DNA of 64,000 bases, from the NCBI RefSeq assembly GCF_900104675.1, contig NZ_LT629944.1, forward strand, positions 558,001 to 622,000, read 5' to 3'. This document shows positions 50,383 through 59,702 of the stretch, in pieces. Source of the stretch: Angelakisella massiliensis (lineage in GTDB: Bacteria > Bacillota > Clostridia > Oscillospirales > Ruminococcaceae). The position numbers were made by a program, and so were the translations under genes. Positions within the stretch are counted from its first letter, which is position 1. Every line of letters starts with the position of its first letter. The notes under the pieces were generated by a model. That model was not told where the DNA came from. It worked only from the letters and a program-made list of their open reading frames with translations, and did not search any database.

Positions 50383-51573
50383 ATGGAAAGACTGATTGGA
50401 ACCGTATCCCGGGGTATTCGCGCCCCCATTATCCGGGAGGGAGACGACCTGGCCGCCATCGTGGTGGACTCGGTGGTAAACGCCCTGGAATCTGAAAACA
50501 TCGCTATTGGGGAAAAGGATGTCATCGCCGTTACTGAGGCGGTGCTGGGCCGCGCCCAGGGCAACTATGCCACCGTGGACAATGTGGCCGCTGATATGCG
50601 GGCAAAGTTCGGCACCGGCACAGTGGGCGTGATCTTCCCCATCCTCAGCCGCAACCGCTTTTCCATCCTGCTCCGGGGCATCGCCAAGGGAGCGGATAAA
50701 ATCGTGCTGATGCTCAGCTATCCCTCCGACGAGGTGGGCAACCACCTGATGGATATGGATCTTCTGGATGAAAAGGGTGTGGATCCCTGGCACGATATCC
50801 TCACCGAGGCCCAGTTCCGGGAGAAGTTCGGCAAGGTGATCCATCCCTTCACCGGTGTGGATTATGTGGAATATTACGGCAATCTCATCCGGGAAGCCGG
50901 GGCCGAGGTGGAGATCATCTTTGCCAACCGTGCTACCGACATCCTGAAATACACCAAAAAGGTGCTGGCCTGCGACATCCATACCCGCAAGCGTACCAAG
51001 CGTCTGCTGAAGGCGGCCGGCGCGGAAATCGTACTGGGACTGGATGATCTGCTCACCGCCCCCGTGGACGGCAGCGGCTTCAATCCGGACTACGGTCTGC
51101 TGGGCTCCAACAAGGCCACCGAGGAGCGCATCAAGCTGTTCCCCCGGGATTGCCAGGCCTTTGTGGAGGATGTTCAGGCCCGGATGCTGAAGCGTACCGG
51201 CAAAAAGGTGGAAGTGATGGTTTACGGCGACGGCGCCTTCAAGGACCCGGTGGGCAAGATCTGGGAGCTGGCAGACCCGGTAGTTTCCCCCGGCTACACC
51301 GACGGACTGGTTGGCCAGCCCAATGAGGTGAAGCTGAAATATTTGGCGGACAATCAGTTTGCCGACCTCAAGGGTGATGAACTGAAAGCCGCCATCAGCG
51401 ACTTTATCCGCAAGAAGGACGCGGACCTGGTGGGACAGATGGTTTCCCAGGGCACCACTCCCCGCCGCCTCACCGATCTCATCGGCTCCCTGTGCGACCT
51501 GACCAGCGGCAGCGGCGACAAGGGCACCCCCATCATCTATATCCAGGGTTACTTTGACAACTACGCCAAATAA
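50383..51573 (+). CDS. Coenzyme F420-0:L-glutamate ligase-like protein (CofE family)
   Basis: This 396-residue protein (ATG 50383 after AAAGAGGAACGTCA) matches long Firmicute members of the CofE superfamily: VSRGIRAPIIREGDDLAAIV, EKDVIAVTEAVLGRAQGNYA, TVGVIFPILSRNRFSILLRG and YGLLGSNKATEERIKLFPR. CofE adds glutamate to F420-0. No F420 biosynthesis genes (cofG/H, cofC, cofD) are visible here, and most Oscillospiraceae lack F420. The physiological substrate is therefore open; it may be another gamma-glutamyl ligase. The gene stands alone on its promoter, followed by a 10-bp hairpin. Confidence 0.82.
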   Translation: MERLIGTVSRGIRAPIIREGDDLAAIVVDSVVNALESENIAIGEKDVIAVTEAVLGRAQGNYATVDNVAADMRAKFGTGTVGVIFPILSRNRFSILLRGIAKGADKIVLMLSYPSDEVGNHLMDMDLLDEKGVDPWHDILTEAQFREKFGKVIHPFTGVDYVEYYGNLIREAGAEVEIIFANRATDILKYTKKVLACDIHTRKRTKRLLKAAGAEIVLGLDDLLTAPVDGSGFNPDYGLLGSNKATEERIKLFPRDCQAFVEDVQARMLKRTGKKVEVMVYGDGAFKDPVGKIWELADPVVSPGYTDGLVGQPNEVKLKYLADNQFADLKGDELKAAISDFIRKKDADLVGQMVSQGTTPRRLTDLIGSLCDLTSGSGDKGTPIIYIQGYFDNYAK

Positions 51574-51607
51574 TCGGAAATAAGATTTATTATCAGCTCA
51601 ACAGCGT

Positions 51608-51634
51608 CAGCCGGCGGACTTGCTCCGCCGGCTG
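51608..51634 (+). terminator. Hairpin after the CofE-like gene
   Basis: CAGCCGGCGG, seven-base loop, CCGCCGGCTG: a perfect GC-rich 10-bp stem, 34 bases after the stop. It has no T-run, so termination would be weak or Rho-dependent. Confidence 0.5.
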
Positions 51635-51835
51635 AACTGCTGCCGGACGGGATGAAGGACAGAAAAAGGCCGCTGCCCCATCCCGATGTCTCTCTATTTG
51701 ATTTCAGGGAAAGGCTTTTGGGGGAGGCAGCGCGGGTGCAGACAAGACGCTTTCAGGAGCGTGGAAGCAAAAGAAATTTGCGGGAGCTTTTTCTGGCAAA
51801 CCATCAGCAGGACAAAAAATGGGAGATGAAACAAA

Positions 51836-52576
51836 ATGGTTGGGACAGGGACCATCGTCAATGTGCTGGCAATCATAGCAGGCGGCAGCTTGGGACTGCT
51901 GGTCAAAGGGGGGCTGAAGCCTCAGTATCAGGACAGCATTATCAAGTCGCTGGGACTGGCCACCATGTTCATCGGTACTTCCGGCACCCTTCAGGGAATG
52001 TTTTCGGTGGCAGGAGAAAGTTTGATTTCACTGGGGACCCGGGATACTTTGGCGATGATCCTCGCTCTGGCTCTGGGCACCCTGGCAGGAGAGATGCTGG
52101 ACTTTGACGGAAAGATGGAACAGCTGGGACTGTGGCTGAAATCCAGGGCCGACCGGAAGGGAGACAGCCGGTTTGTACAGGGCTTTGTCACCGCCTCCCT
52201 GGTGGTGTGTATCGGCGCCATGGCTATTGTGGGGTCCATTCAGGACGGCCTTACCGGCAACGCCTCCACTCTTTATACCAAGTCCATCCTGGATTTCATG
52301 ATTGTGATGATCTTCGCCTCTACCTACGGCAAAGGAGCCATCTTCTCCGCCCTTCCGGTGGGTGTGATCCAGGGAGCCGTCACCCTCTGCGCCGGGCTCC
52401 TCTCTCCGGTATTCAGCCCCGCTGTTATTGCCAATCTTTCCTTACTGGGAAATATGCTCATCTTCTGCGTGGGCGTCAACCTCAGCTTTGGAACCAAGTT
52501 CAAGGTGGCCAATATGCTGCCCGCTTTGGTGCTGGGTGCGGTCTTTACCGCCTGGGGGCCGCTTCTGCCCTTTTGA
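51836..52576 (+). CDS. DUF554 family membrane protein (YdfK-like)
   Basis: This 246-residue protein has about seven hydrophobic segments (GTIVNVLAIIAGGSLGLLV, TMFIGTSGTLQGM, TLAMILALALGTLAGEMLDF, and more). The DUF554 pattern KSLGLATMFIGTSG and GFVTASLVVCIGAMAIVGSIQDG is plain. It is an integral membrane protein of unknown transport or structural role, common in Firmicutes. It starts after GGGAGATGAAACAAA and ends 43 bases before a good terminator, so it is a single-gene unit. Confidence 0.85.
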   Translation: MVGTGTIVNVLAIIAGGSLGLLVKGGLKPQYQDSIIKSLGLATMFIGTSGTLQGMFSVAGESLISLGTRDTLAMILALALGTLAGEMLDFDGKMEQLGLWLKSRADRKGDSRFVQGFVTASLVVCIGAMAIVGSIQDGLTGNASTLYTKSILDFMIVMIFASTYGKGAIFSALPVGVIQGAVTLCAGLLSPVFSPAVIANLSLLGNMLIFCVGVNLSFGTKFKVANMLPALVLGAVFTAWGPLLPF

Positions 52577-52619
52577 AACTGGTCCGTTTAAAAATTCTGC
52601 TTGCAGCTTTTCAAAGCAG

Positions 52620-52648
52620 GTCCGGGAATGTGATTTCCCGGACTTTTT
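52620..52648 (+). terminator. Intrinsic terminator after the DUF554 gene
   Basis: GTCCGGGAA (52620-52628), a short loop, TTCCCGGAC (52634-52642), then TTTTTCTTTT. Confidence 0.85.
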
Positions 52649-52867
52649 CTTTTATACGCTTCCTTTCCTGTCACCGGAGCCTGGGACTGATGTCCCACTG
52701 TGGGAAAAGCAAAATTTTGAAAAAGTTCCGTTTTTTCACAATAATCCTCCCTGTTTCTTCGTTATATAAATAAGCGGCTTAAAAACACTTTCCAATGCAG
52801 TAAAAGCAGCCGATTCAGACACTATTCAAACAGACTGTGAACAAAAGCAAATAATTTGTGAACAGGG

Positions 52868-52902
52868 TTGCGCTCAACTGTACTAATGTGTTATAGTACA
52901 GT
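52868..52902 (+). promoter_or_regulatory. Promoter with perfect palindromic operator before the ABC operon
   Basis: -35 TTGCGC (52868-52873), 18 bases, -10 TATAGT (52892-52897). Overlapping both, ACTGTACTA (52877-52885) and TAGTACAGT (52894-52902) form a perfect nine-base inverted repeat with an eight-base spacer; another AGTACA half-site follows. Such TGTACTA...TAGTACA sites resemble those of YtrA-type GntR repressors of ABC operons, but no such regulator is in the window. Confidence 0.7.
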
Positions 52903-52939
52903 AGTACAATTTGGTCAATACGGACACAAGAACTGAGGG

Positions 52940-54070
52940 ATGAGATTGTCTGCGATCATCAAAACGGTGGACTTGCGAAAAGCCTACCGGGTGGGCACCG
53001 AAAAGGTGGTGGCCCTCCATTGCATCAATCTGGAGATTGAAAAAGGACAGGTGTGCTGTATTCTGGGCACCTCCGGTTCCGGTAAATCCACTCTCCTCAA
53101 CCAGCTGGCGGGGCTGGAAAAGCCCACCCGTGGCGAGGTGTGGATCAAAGGCAAGAAGATTTCCGCCATGACGGAAAAACAGCTGGCCCATTTCCGGCAG
53201 AAGAATGTGGGATTTGTTTTCCAGTCCTACAACCTGCTCCAGGGAATGTCCGCTGTGGAAAATGTAGCGCTGCCGCTGACCTTCCGGGGCATCAGCAAGA
53301 AAAAGCGGCTGCGCCTGGCCAAGGAAATGCTGGTGGCGGTAGGTCTGGGAAAGCGTCTCAAGCACAAGCCCAGTGAAATGTCCGGCGGTCAGCAGCAGCG
53401 TGTGGGCATTGCCCGGGCCTTTGTGGCCAAACCGGATGTGGTATTCGCCGATGAGCCTACGGGCAACCTGGATACCAAAACCACCCGGGAAGTGATGCAC
53501 CTGTTTCTCAGCTTTGCCCGGAAGCAGCAAATCACCATTGTACTGGTTACCCATGACCAGAACCTGGCCCGCTACGCCGACAGAATCGTTACCATTGTGG
53601 ACGGCGAAGTGATCAAGGATGTGCTCAATGATTCTCTGTATGACATCACCCTCCGGCTGGAGGAAGAGTTCGCCGGCAAAATCAAGGAAAACGCTTCTGT
53701 GGAAGCGCTGCGGGATTTTCTGCTGGAAACCAGCGACAAATATGGAGACGGTGTTTCCGCCCAGCTGCTGGAGATGGCAGTAACAGAGGAAAAACGGCAG
53801 GAAATGGTTGAGCTTACCCGACGGATGCTTGATTCTGAAAAGGATCTCCAGCGGGGAACAATGATGAAGAAAATCGGCGTGGAAGCAGGGCTTCTGGATA
53901 AAGAGGTACCCATTCCAGCGGAGGAAGAAGCCCGTGCCCGGGAGAATGCACAGGTCTCTGCCGCGCCGGAACCTGTGCCGGAACAGGAAAACAGCGTACC
54001 CCCGCAGAGCGCCGAAGAATACATCCCCGGAGGGGACAAAGGTCCTTCCCTGGTAGGAAGCGACAAATGA
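52940..54070 (+). CDS. ABC transporter ATP-binding protein (MacB/LolD type) with C-terminal extension
   Basis: This 376-residue protein has Walker A GTSGSGKST (43-51), Q-loop VFQSYNLLQGM, signature SGGQQQRVGIARA, Walker B VVFADEPTG and H-loop VTHD. The first 225 residues match the MacB/LolD branch. The remaining 150, unusual for the family, are a helical region (LLETSDKYGDGVSAQLLEMA) and a Pro/Glu-rich tail. The start is ATG 52940 or TTG 52946; the latter has the better spacing from GAGG. It is the first gene of an operon with a CARDB-like exoprotein and a permease, so it likely powers a mechanotransmission-type export or signalling machine. Confidence 0.9.
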   Translation: MRLSAIIKTVDLRKAYRVGTEKVVALHCINLEIEKGQVCCILGTSGSGKSTLLNQLAGLEKPTRGEVWIKGKKISAMTEKQLAHFRQKNVGFVFQSYNLLQGMSAVENVALPLTFRGISKKKRLRLAKEMLVAVGLGKRLKHKPSEMSGGQQQRVGIARAFVAKPDVVFADEPTGNLDTKTTREVMHLFLSFARKQQITIVLVTHDQNLARYADRIVTIVDGEVIKDVLNDSLYDITLRLEEEFAGKIKENASVEALRDFLLETSDKYGDGVSAQLLEMAVTEEKRQEMVELTRRMLDSEKDLQRGTMMKKIGVEAGLLDKEVPIPAEEEARARENAQVSAAPEPVPEQENSVPPQSAEEYIPGGDKGPSLVGSDK

Positions 54071-54091
54071 TAAGCATGGGAGGAAAAATCA

Positions 54092-55960
54092 GTGAAAGTA
54101 CATAACCGGTTTCTGGCCCTGACTATGGCAGCGATGATGCTGATCAGCACCATGGGTTTTGTTTTTGTCACCAGCGCCAGCGCGGCAGGCAATACGACGG
54201 CAGCAGTCATCTCCGCCAGTCCCAGTAAAATCAGCAAGGGAGACGACGTCAAGCTGAAAATACAGGTAACGGATGAAGACATCAATCCCGGACAAAAGGC
54301 TGATAAGGCTGAAGCTATTAAAAAAGCCACCTTCGAATTTAAGGAAAGCGGCAGCGGATTTGAGCCTTCCAACAAGGGCACTGTCAAGTTTTCATCCCCT
54401 CAGGTAACTGTAGATCCTGTAAAAACCCTTATCACCTATTCCTTTGAGGTGGAGAATCTCAACTACAACGGCTCCAATAAGCTGTTCAAGTGTACGGTAA
54501 AAATTCCCGGATACCCCTCTTACAACCTGGAAGCAGATATTTCCGACTTCGTTTCCTCCGGTTCTTCCGGGTCCTCCGGCTCCTCCAGCTCTTCTGATGG
54601 CGACCCGGTGGCGCCCTCCGATTCCACCCAGAGCTATGTGGTCACCAAGGTTTACCGTTACTCCAACATTGACAACACCACCCGCCCCGGCACGGTCATC
54701 TTTGATATGAACGACCAGTCCATGATCGGCAGGGGCGATTCCACCATTCGCCAGGGCTACTATGCCGATATCCTCATCACTGTCAAGGATAACAGCGCCC
54801 CCGGCGGAGACTATGAGATTCCTTTGGGTTCCAGCAGCGTTTTAGGCAGCTTCACCTATCAGCAGGGCGTAAGCTCCATCCAAAATCTTACTGACAAGGA
54901 CGCGGGTTCCTTCACCTTCCTGCTGGAAAAGGTGCGCTATACCGGTTCCAGAAAGCAGCTGGCCTTTTTCATCACCGGCGATGGTTACAAAACCACTGTG
55001 GATCTGGAAATCAGCGAGTGCAAAACCCGCAGTGAAGCCGAGGCGGAAAAGGAAGAGGACGATGATACCCCGGACTACAGCAAACTGGAGCGGGCCACTC
55101 CCTATGTCATCATCAGCAACTATGGCTATGGCGGCGGCCAGGTTACGGCCGGAGACACCTTCCCCCTGAGTCTGACCTTCTATAACACCAGCTCGGTGCT
55201 GTCGGTCAACAACATGATGATCACCGTCACCATGCCCGATGACCTGATGCTCACCAGCTCCTCCAACACCTTCTATGTGGAAAATCTGGGCCGCCAGGAG
55301 ACCATTACCAAATCCATGATGGTCACCGCAAAGCCCGCCGCGGCAGCCCAGTCCCACAACATCACCGTTTCCATGCGCTATCAGTATGTAGATGATAAGG
55401 TTGAGGCCCGCAAGAGCGCTGAAACCAGCGAAACCATCGCCATTCCTGTGGTGCAGGTGGACCGTTTCCAGGCCACCGGCGTGGAGCTGGATCCTGAAAT
55501 CTACATCGGCGAGGAATCCAACCTCACCGTCAATTTCGTCAACAAGGGACGCAGCGAGGTCTATAACCTGTCCGCTGAAATCTCCGGCAACATCAACAAT
55601 CCCGGACAGCAGCAGAACCTGGGCAACCTGGCTTCCGGCGCCACCGGCACCGCTGATTTTTATATCACTCCCTCCGGCGAGGGCGAGGTAACCGGCGAGG
55701 TCACCATCACCTACGAGGATACCAATATGGTGGAAAAGACCATCACCGTTCCTTATAACACCACTGCCATTGATCCTATGGCCGGTATGGAGCCCACGTA
55801 TCCCGGTATGGGCGGTGATGTACAGGTCCCCGTGGAAGAGCCTAAATCTCCCATGCCCATTATTATCGTTGTGGCGGTGGCCGTGCTGATCCCCACCGCG
55901 GTCATCATCAAGAAGAAGATCGACAAGAAGAGGAGTGAAATGGAGGATGCGGATCTCTGA
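54092..55960 (+). CDS. Secreted, membrane-anchored protein with CARDB/COG1361-like repeats
   Basis: In this 622-residue protein a signal peptide (1-33, ending ASAA) is followed by Ig-like beta repeats and a Ser/Gly linker around 150-170 (SSGSSGSSGSSSSSDGD). More CARDB-like repeats follow (TPYVIISNYGYGGGQVTAGD, FPLSLTFYNTSS, VDRFQATGVELDPEIYIGEE, LTVNFVNKGRSEVYNL). The C-terminus has a membrane helix (PIIIVVAVAVLIPTAVII) and a basic tail. It sits between ATPase and permease, a position taken by MacA-like adaptor proteins in other systems. It may stretch across the cell wall to couple the transporter to a ligand. GTG start after GGGAGG. Confidence 0.75.
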   Translation: MKVHNRFLALTMAAMMLISTMGFVFVTSASAAGNTTAAVISASPSKISKGDDVKLKIQVTDEDINPGQKADKAEAIKKATFEFKESGSGFEPSNKGTVKFSSPQVTVDPVKTLITYSFEVENLNYNGSNKLFKCTVKIPGYPSYNLEADISDFVSSGSSGSSGSSSSSDGDPVAPSDSTQSYVVTKVYRYSNIDNTTRPGTVIFDMNDQSMIGRGDSTIRQGYYADILITVKDNSAPGGDYEIPLGSSSVLGSFTYQQGVSSIQNLTDKDAGSFTFLLEKVRYTGSRKQLAFFITGDGYKTTVDLEISECKTRSEAEAEKEEDDDTPDYSKLERATPYVIISNYGYGGGQVTAGDTFPLSLTFYNTSSVLSVNNMMITVTMPDDLMLTSSSNTFYVENLGRQETITKSMMVTAKPAAAAQSHNITVSMRYQYVDDKVEARKSAETSETIAIPVVQVDRFQATGVELDPEIYIGEESNLTVNFVNKGRSEVYNLSAEISGNINNPGQQQNLGNLASGATGTADFYITPSGEGEVTGEVTITYEDTNMVEKTITVPYNTTAIDPMAGMEPTYPGMGGDVQVPVEEPKSPMPIIIVVAVAVLIPTAVIIKKKIDKKRSEMEDADL

Positions 55961-57248
55961 CCTGCTTGCCATCTGCTACCGGAATCTCACCAGGCGCAAG
56001 CTGCGCACCGCTCTGACCGCCTTCGGCGTGGTCATCGGCGTCTGCTCCATCCTGGTGATGATCTCCATCGGTATCGGTCTGGAGCGGTATTATGACGATA
56101 TGCTGGCCTCCTGGGGCGATTTGACCATGATCACTGTCAACGATTACAGCGGAAAAGGCGCCCTGGATGACGCCACAGTGGCTAAAATCCAGGCCATTCC
56201 CGGAGTTGAGATCGCCACACCCTTTTATCAGCCCTGGGACCTGGGTCTCCAGTTCAAAACCAAGGACGGCCGGTATGTGGCCTCTCCCCAAATCTATGGG
56301 GTCTACCCCGCGGCACTGGAAAAGATGGGCTTTGAACTGAAGGAAGGCAAATACCTTCATGATGGCGACAAACCCTACAGCCTGGTGGTGGGCGAAAATT
56401 TCGCCTACCGCTTCCGGGACACCAAGCGAAAAGGGGATAAAAGCCGTGTGGACCCTTACCCCGACCCTGTAACCGGTAAAATCAAGGACCCTTTCGTGGA
56501 CATTAAAAAGGATAAGTTTATCCTTTTCGCTCCGGCACAAAAGGAGAACGGCAAGGACCTGGAGGTGACCCCCGTCTTTTCCGGCGTTCTCAAAAAGAAC
56601 GACGCCAACTGGGAAACCTCCGAAGGCGTCTTCATGGATATCAATGAGCTGAAGGACCTGGTTAAAAAGTACAACAAGCTCAACGGTCTGCCCCAGAAAA
56701 AGACCATCACCTATGAGGAAGTGCGGGTCAAATGCGTGGAGATGGATCAGGTAGCTGCCATCCAGAAGGAAATTGAAGACATGGGCCTTTCCTGCTGGAG
56801 TATGGAGAGCAACCGCCAGGCCATGCAGGAGCAGGCCCGGATGATCCAGCTGGTGCTGGGCGGTCTGGCTGCCATCTCCCTGTTTGTCGCCGCCATCGGT
56901 ATCGCCAACACCATGGTCATGTCCATCATTGAGCGCACCCGGGAAATCGGCATTATGAAGGTCATCGGCGCCGAGGTGGGCAATATCCGCACCCTGTTCC
57001 TGATGGAGGCGGGTATGATCGGCCTCATTGGAGGCGTGGTAGGGGTCATTCTCAGCTATGGTGTATCTTACCTGCTTAACTACTTCGCCGGAGGTTTCTT
57101 CGGCGCAGGCGGACAGATCTCTGTGATTCCATTGTGGCTGGTACTGTTCGCCCTTGCTTTCTCCATCCTGGTAGGCGTGCTGTTTGGATTCCTGCCGGCC
57201 AACCGGGCTGTGAAAATCTCCGCTCTGGAGGCTATCAAACACGATTGA
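55935..57248 (+). CDS. MacB/FtsX-type ABC permease
   Basis: This 437-residue protein overlaps the exoprotein gene by 26 bases. An N-terminal membrane helix (LRTALTAFGVVIGVCSILVM) is followed by a large extracellular MacB_PCD domain (about 45-290), then three C-terminal helices (LVLGGLAAISLFVAAIGIAN, GLIGGVVGVILSYGVSYLL, LVLFALAFSILVGVLFGFL). The conserved RTREIGIMKVIGAEVGNI loop before the last helices is the FtsX/MacB signature. Such permeases act as mechanotransmitters with their ATPase rather than as classic importers. A strong terminator follows. Confidence 0.92.
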   Translation: MKWRMRISDLLAICYRNLTRRKLRTALTAFGVVIGVCSILVMISIGIGLERYYDDMLASWGDLTMITVNDYSGKGALDDATVAKIQAIPGVEIATPFYQPWDLGLQFKTKDGRYVASPQIYGVYPAALEKMGFELKEGKYLHDGDKPYSLVVGENFAYRFRDTKRKGDKSRVDPYPDPVTGKIKDPFVDIKKDKFILFAPAQKENGKDLEVTPVFSGVLKKNDANWETSEGVFMDINELKDLVKKYNKLNGLPQKKTITYEEVRVKCVEMDQVAAIQKEIEDMGLSCWSMESNRQAMQEQARMIQLVLGGLAAISLFVAAIGIANTMVMSIIERTREIGIMKVIGAEVGNIRTLFLMEAGMIGLIGGVVGVILSYGVSYLLNYFAGGFFGAGGQISVIPLWLVLFALAFSILVGVLFGFLPANRAVKISALEAIKHD

Positions 57249-57267
57249 TCACCCTGTCCGGAATTTG

Positions 57268-57309
57268 AAAATCACCGGTCTGCAACTGATTGCGGATCGG
57301 TGATTTTTT
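57268..57309 (+). terminator. Intrinsic terminator of the ABC operon
   Basis: AAAATCACCG (57268-57277) pairs with CGGTGATTTT (57298-57307), followed by more T. Confidence 0.8.
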
Positions 57310-57352
57310 GCTCCTGCGCCGAAGTGTGGTGAAAAAGGTCGAGGGGAAATGG

Positions 57353-57381
57353 TTGCGTCAAAATCGCTTTCATATTATAAT
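57353..57381 (+). promoter_or_regulatory. Sigma-70 promoter of the ECF sigma operon
   Basis: -35 TTGCGT (57353-57358), 17 bases, -10 TATAAT (57376-57381). The leader to the ATG at 57533 is about 145 bases, long for this window. Confidence 0.7.
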
Positions 57382-57532
57382 ATCCGGGAAAGTATCTGGT
57401 AAAAAGCAGGTCAGGTTGCTGATCATTCTCTCTTTTGGGAAAAAAGTTTTTTACATAAAAAAGCAGGACCGATGCAATAAACCGGTCAAAACGCGGCACT
57501 GAATAAATGTGCCCGGGAAAGGGCGGTGTGAT

Positions 57533-58045
57533 ATGCTACTGAGCCGGGAAACCATTGCAAAAGCGAAAGGCGGAGACCGGCAGGCCTTTGGCCAGCTGTA
57601 TGAATCGGTAGCCTTGGAGCTGTATAAAGTGGCACTGTATACCTTGGGCAATCCAGAGGACGCCGAGGACGCGGTCAGCGAGACCTTTCTGGAAGCATGG
57701 AAAGGAATCAGCGGACTGAGGGAGGAAGACAGCTTCCGCCCATGGATCTTTCGCATTCTTTCAGCGCGGTGTAAGCGGAAAATCAGCGGCTATATCAAAG
57801 AACGGGGCAACATCGATCTGGAAGACTATCTGGAAGAAGGCGTGGAGGACCGAAGCCCCCGGAGAGCAGAGGTGCTGGAGGTTATGAACCGCCTTACACC
57901 GGAGGAGCGGGAGATCGTGGTATTGTCCGTGCTGGAAGGCTACACCATGCGGGAGATCGCCCAAATCAAGGAACTGCCCCAGGGAACGGTCAGCTCAAAG
58001 CTTCACCGAACGCTGAAAAAACTCAGGCAAATGCTTAATGATTGA
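57533..58045 (+). CDS. ECF-type RNA polymerase sigma factor
   Basis: The 170-residue protein starts at ATG 57533, after AAAGGGCGGTG. Region 2 reads QAFGQLYESVALELYKVAL...YTLGNPEDAEDAVSETFLEAW; region 4 reads LTPEEREIVVLSVLEGYTM and EIAQIKELPQGTVSSKLHRTL. It directs RNA polymerase to stress promoters and is held by the membrane anti-sigma encoded 17 bases downstream. I saw no clear autoregulatory ECF promoter; the gene has a sigma-70 promoter. The trigger is unknown. Confidence 0.9.
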   Translation: MLLSRETIAKAKGGDRQAFGQLYESVALELYKVALYTLGNPEDAEDAVSETFLEAWKGISGLREEDSFRPWIFRILSARCKRKISGYIKERGNIDLEDYLEEGVEDRSPRRAEVLEVMNRLTPEEREIVVLSVLEGYTMREIAQIKELPQGTVSSKLHRTLKKLRQMLND

Positions 58046-58062
58046 AGAAAGGAGCGGGAAAG

Positions 58063-59439
58063 ATGGCGCTCAATGAAAAAGACCAGGACCTGGAACAGGA
58101 GCTGGAACAAGCGCGGCTGTATTTTCAGGATCTGCCGGAAGTACGCCTGCCCGCTTCGCTGACGGCGGAAAGTCTCTTTGAACGGCTGGATGAGCTGGAG
58201 CAAAAGGAGGCTGAAAGTCAGCAGCAGCAAAAGAATGGAAAGGTGCTGTTTTGGAAAACCTGGCGCCCGGTATTATCCTATGCCGCTGTGTTTATTCTGC
58301 TGGTGGCGGTTTATTATGGTATGGGTATCGATACCCAAAAGCCGGCTCAGCTGATGAGCAGCGCCGCCGCTGTATCTCAGCAAACCGCTGAGGCGGCCCT
58401 GCCCCAGGCCCAGCAGGCAGCGCCCACAGAAGAAAACGCTTCTCCCAGAGCCTATCTGGCTCAGGAAGCTCCCCAGGGTGACGCGCCGGCTGAGGCTCCT
58501 GCGGAAGAGAGCGCTCCGGCTGCTGATACTCGGCAGGATTCCCCTGAGGAAAACGAGATCGGGCCCATGCTGGCTTCCAGCGGTGAAGCAACGGCCCAAA
58601 GCAAAGCAAACAGTGAGGAGGATTCCACCACTGCTTATTACACCGGAGTGGTAGAAGCTCTCCGGCAGGTGGAATTCTGGCCCGAAACTCAAACGGAACA
58701 GCTGCCTCAGCTGCCGGGAAATGAAATCGTGGTCCGTGACGGGGATTTATATTTCCGGTATAAAAATATTGATGGCCAGCCCAATATAGTGGAAATTTAT
58801 CAGGACAAAGGGCTGACCCCTGTATCCTCCTTTCAGGTGGCAGACGCCGTGATCGTGGATCTGGTTCCCCTGGGAGACAGGCTGGCGGTGGTGGAGCAGG
58901 AGGATGACAGTTCCGCCCTTTATACCGGACAGCTGCTTACTCCTTTGGAGGAGGGACAGGCAGCGGCTCTTCCGCAGTGCGGAGCGGTAACAGTGTCGGT
59001 GTATGATCTGTCTGATCTGGAACAGCCTCGCCTGGTGGAAAGCTTCACCCAGGATGGGAAATATCTGGATCATATGCCAACGGAAAACGGACTGGTGATG
59101 GTTACCAGAAAGCATATTGATTTGACAGAGGGGCAGGCAGCGCTGCTGTGTCATGGGGCGCCCATCATTCGTCAGGGCAATAATGCCGTTGCCCAAGCCC
59201 TCTCTCCCCAGCAGGTAACGGCGTATCAGGGAGAAACCGGGCGGGAATATGTCGTTCTGTCTCTGGTGGACCTGAGCGGAGAGGATCGGCCAACCCAAAC
59301 CCAGGCCGTGTTGGGAAGCCGTTTGAATGTGCAGCTGTCCCCCAACGCAATTTTTGTACTGGACAGCGAGGCCCAGGATAATGGCGGAAAGCCTCAGGCT
59401 GTATTTGATCTGGGAGAGATAGAAGTTCAGCTGCGGTAA
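58063..59439 (+). CDS. Membrane anti-sigma factor with beta-propeller-like outer domain
   Basis: The ATG at 58063 has AAAGGAG eight bases upstream. In this 458-residue protein a cytoplasmic N-terminus (1-65) carries a short helical, sigma-binding-like segment (LPASLTAESLFERLDELEQK). One membrane helix follows (VLSYAAVFILLVAVYYGMG), then a Gln/Ala/Pro-rich linker (85-185). The outer part contains strands resembling a C-terminal portion of the Beta_propel family (NEIVVRDGDLYFRY, LGDRLAVVEQED, SVYDLSDLEQPRLVESF). It is translated with the sigma factor and probably holds it until a cell-envelope signal. The propeller looks shorter than the family norm. Confidence 0.75.
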   Translation: MALNEKDQDLEQELEQARLYFQDLPEVRLPASLTAESLFERLDELEQKEAESQQQQKNGKVLFWKTWRPVLSYAAVFILLVAVYYGMGIDTQKPAQLMSSAAAVSQQTAEAALPQAQQAAPTEENASPRAYLAQEAPQGDAPAEAPAEESAPAADTRQDSPEENEIGPMLASSGEATAQSKANSEEDSTTAYYTGVVEALRQVEFWPETQTEQLPQLPGNEIVVRDGDLYFRYKNIDGQPNIVEIYQDKGLTPVSSFQVADAVIVDLVPLGDRLAVVEQEDDSSALYTGQLLTPLEEGQAAALPQCGAVTVSVYDLSDLEQPRLVESFTQDGKYLDHMPTENGLVMVTRKHIDLTEGQAALLCHGAPIIRQGNNAVAQALSPQQVTAYQGETGREYVVLSLVDLSGEDRPTQTQAVLGSRLNVQLSPNAIFVLDSEAQDNGGKPQAVFDLGEIEVQLR

Positions 59440-59465
59440 CTTCCCCCAAAAATGGATAGCGATCA

Positions 59466-59505
59466 AAACAGGGAGAACCGATGATAAACACGGTTCTCCC
59501 TGTTT
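59466..59505 (+). terminator. Intrinsic terminator of the sigma/anti-sigma operon
   Basis: AAACAGGGAGAACCG (59466-59480) pairs with CGGTTCTCCCTGTTT (59491-59505): a perfect 15-bp stem, 27 bases after the stop. The T-run is short (TGTTTGCG). Confidence 0.8.
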
Positions 59506-59702
59506 GCGTATGGAAAGTTTCTCTTGCTTCCATATTGGATTATTCCCTGGATATGCCCCTTGGCTGACGGCCAAACCAGCGCTGATTCCCCATTGTTTTC
59601 CGTTCCGGCGGATGGAGACCACAGGTTCAAAATCAAGGGCGGAAGGATACTTTTGAGAAAAGGCCCTCCCAAGCATCCATCCTCCCACCTGAAAAAAAGA
59701 TT

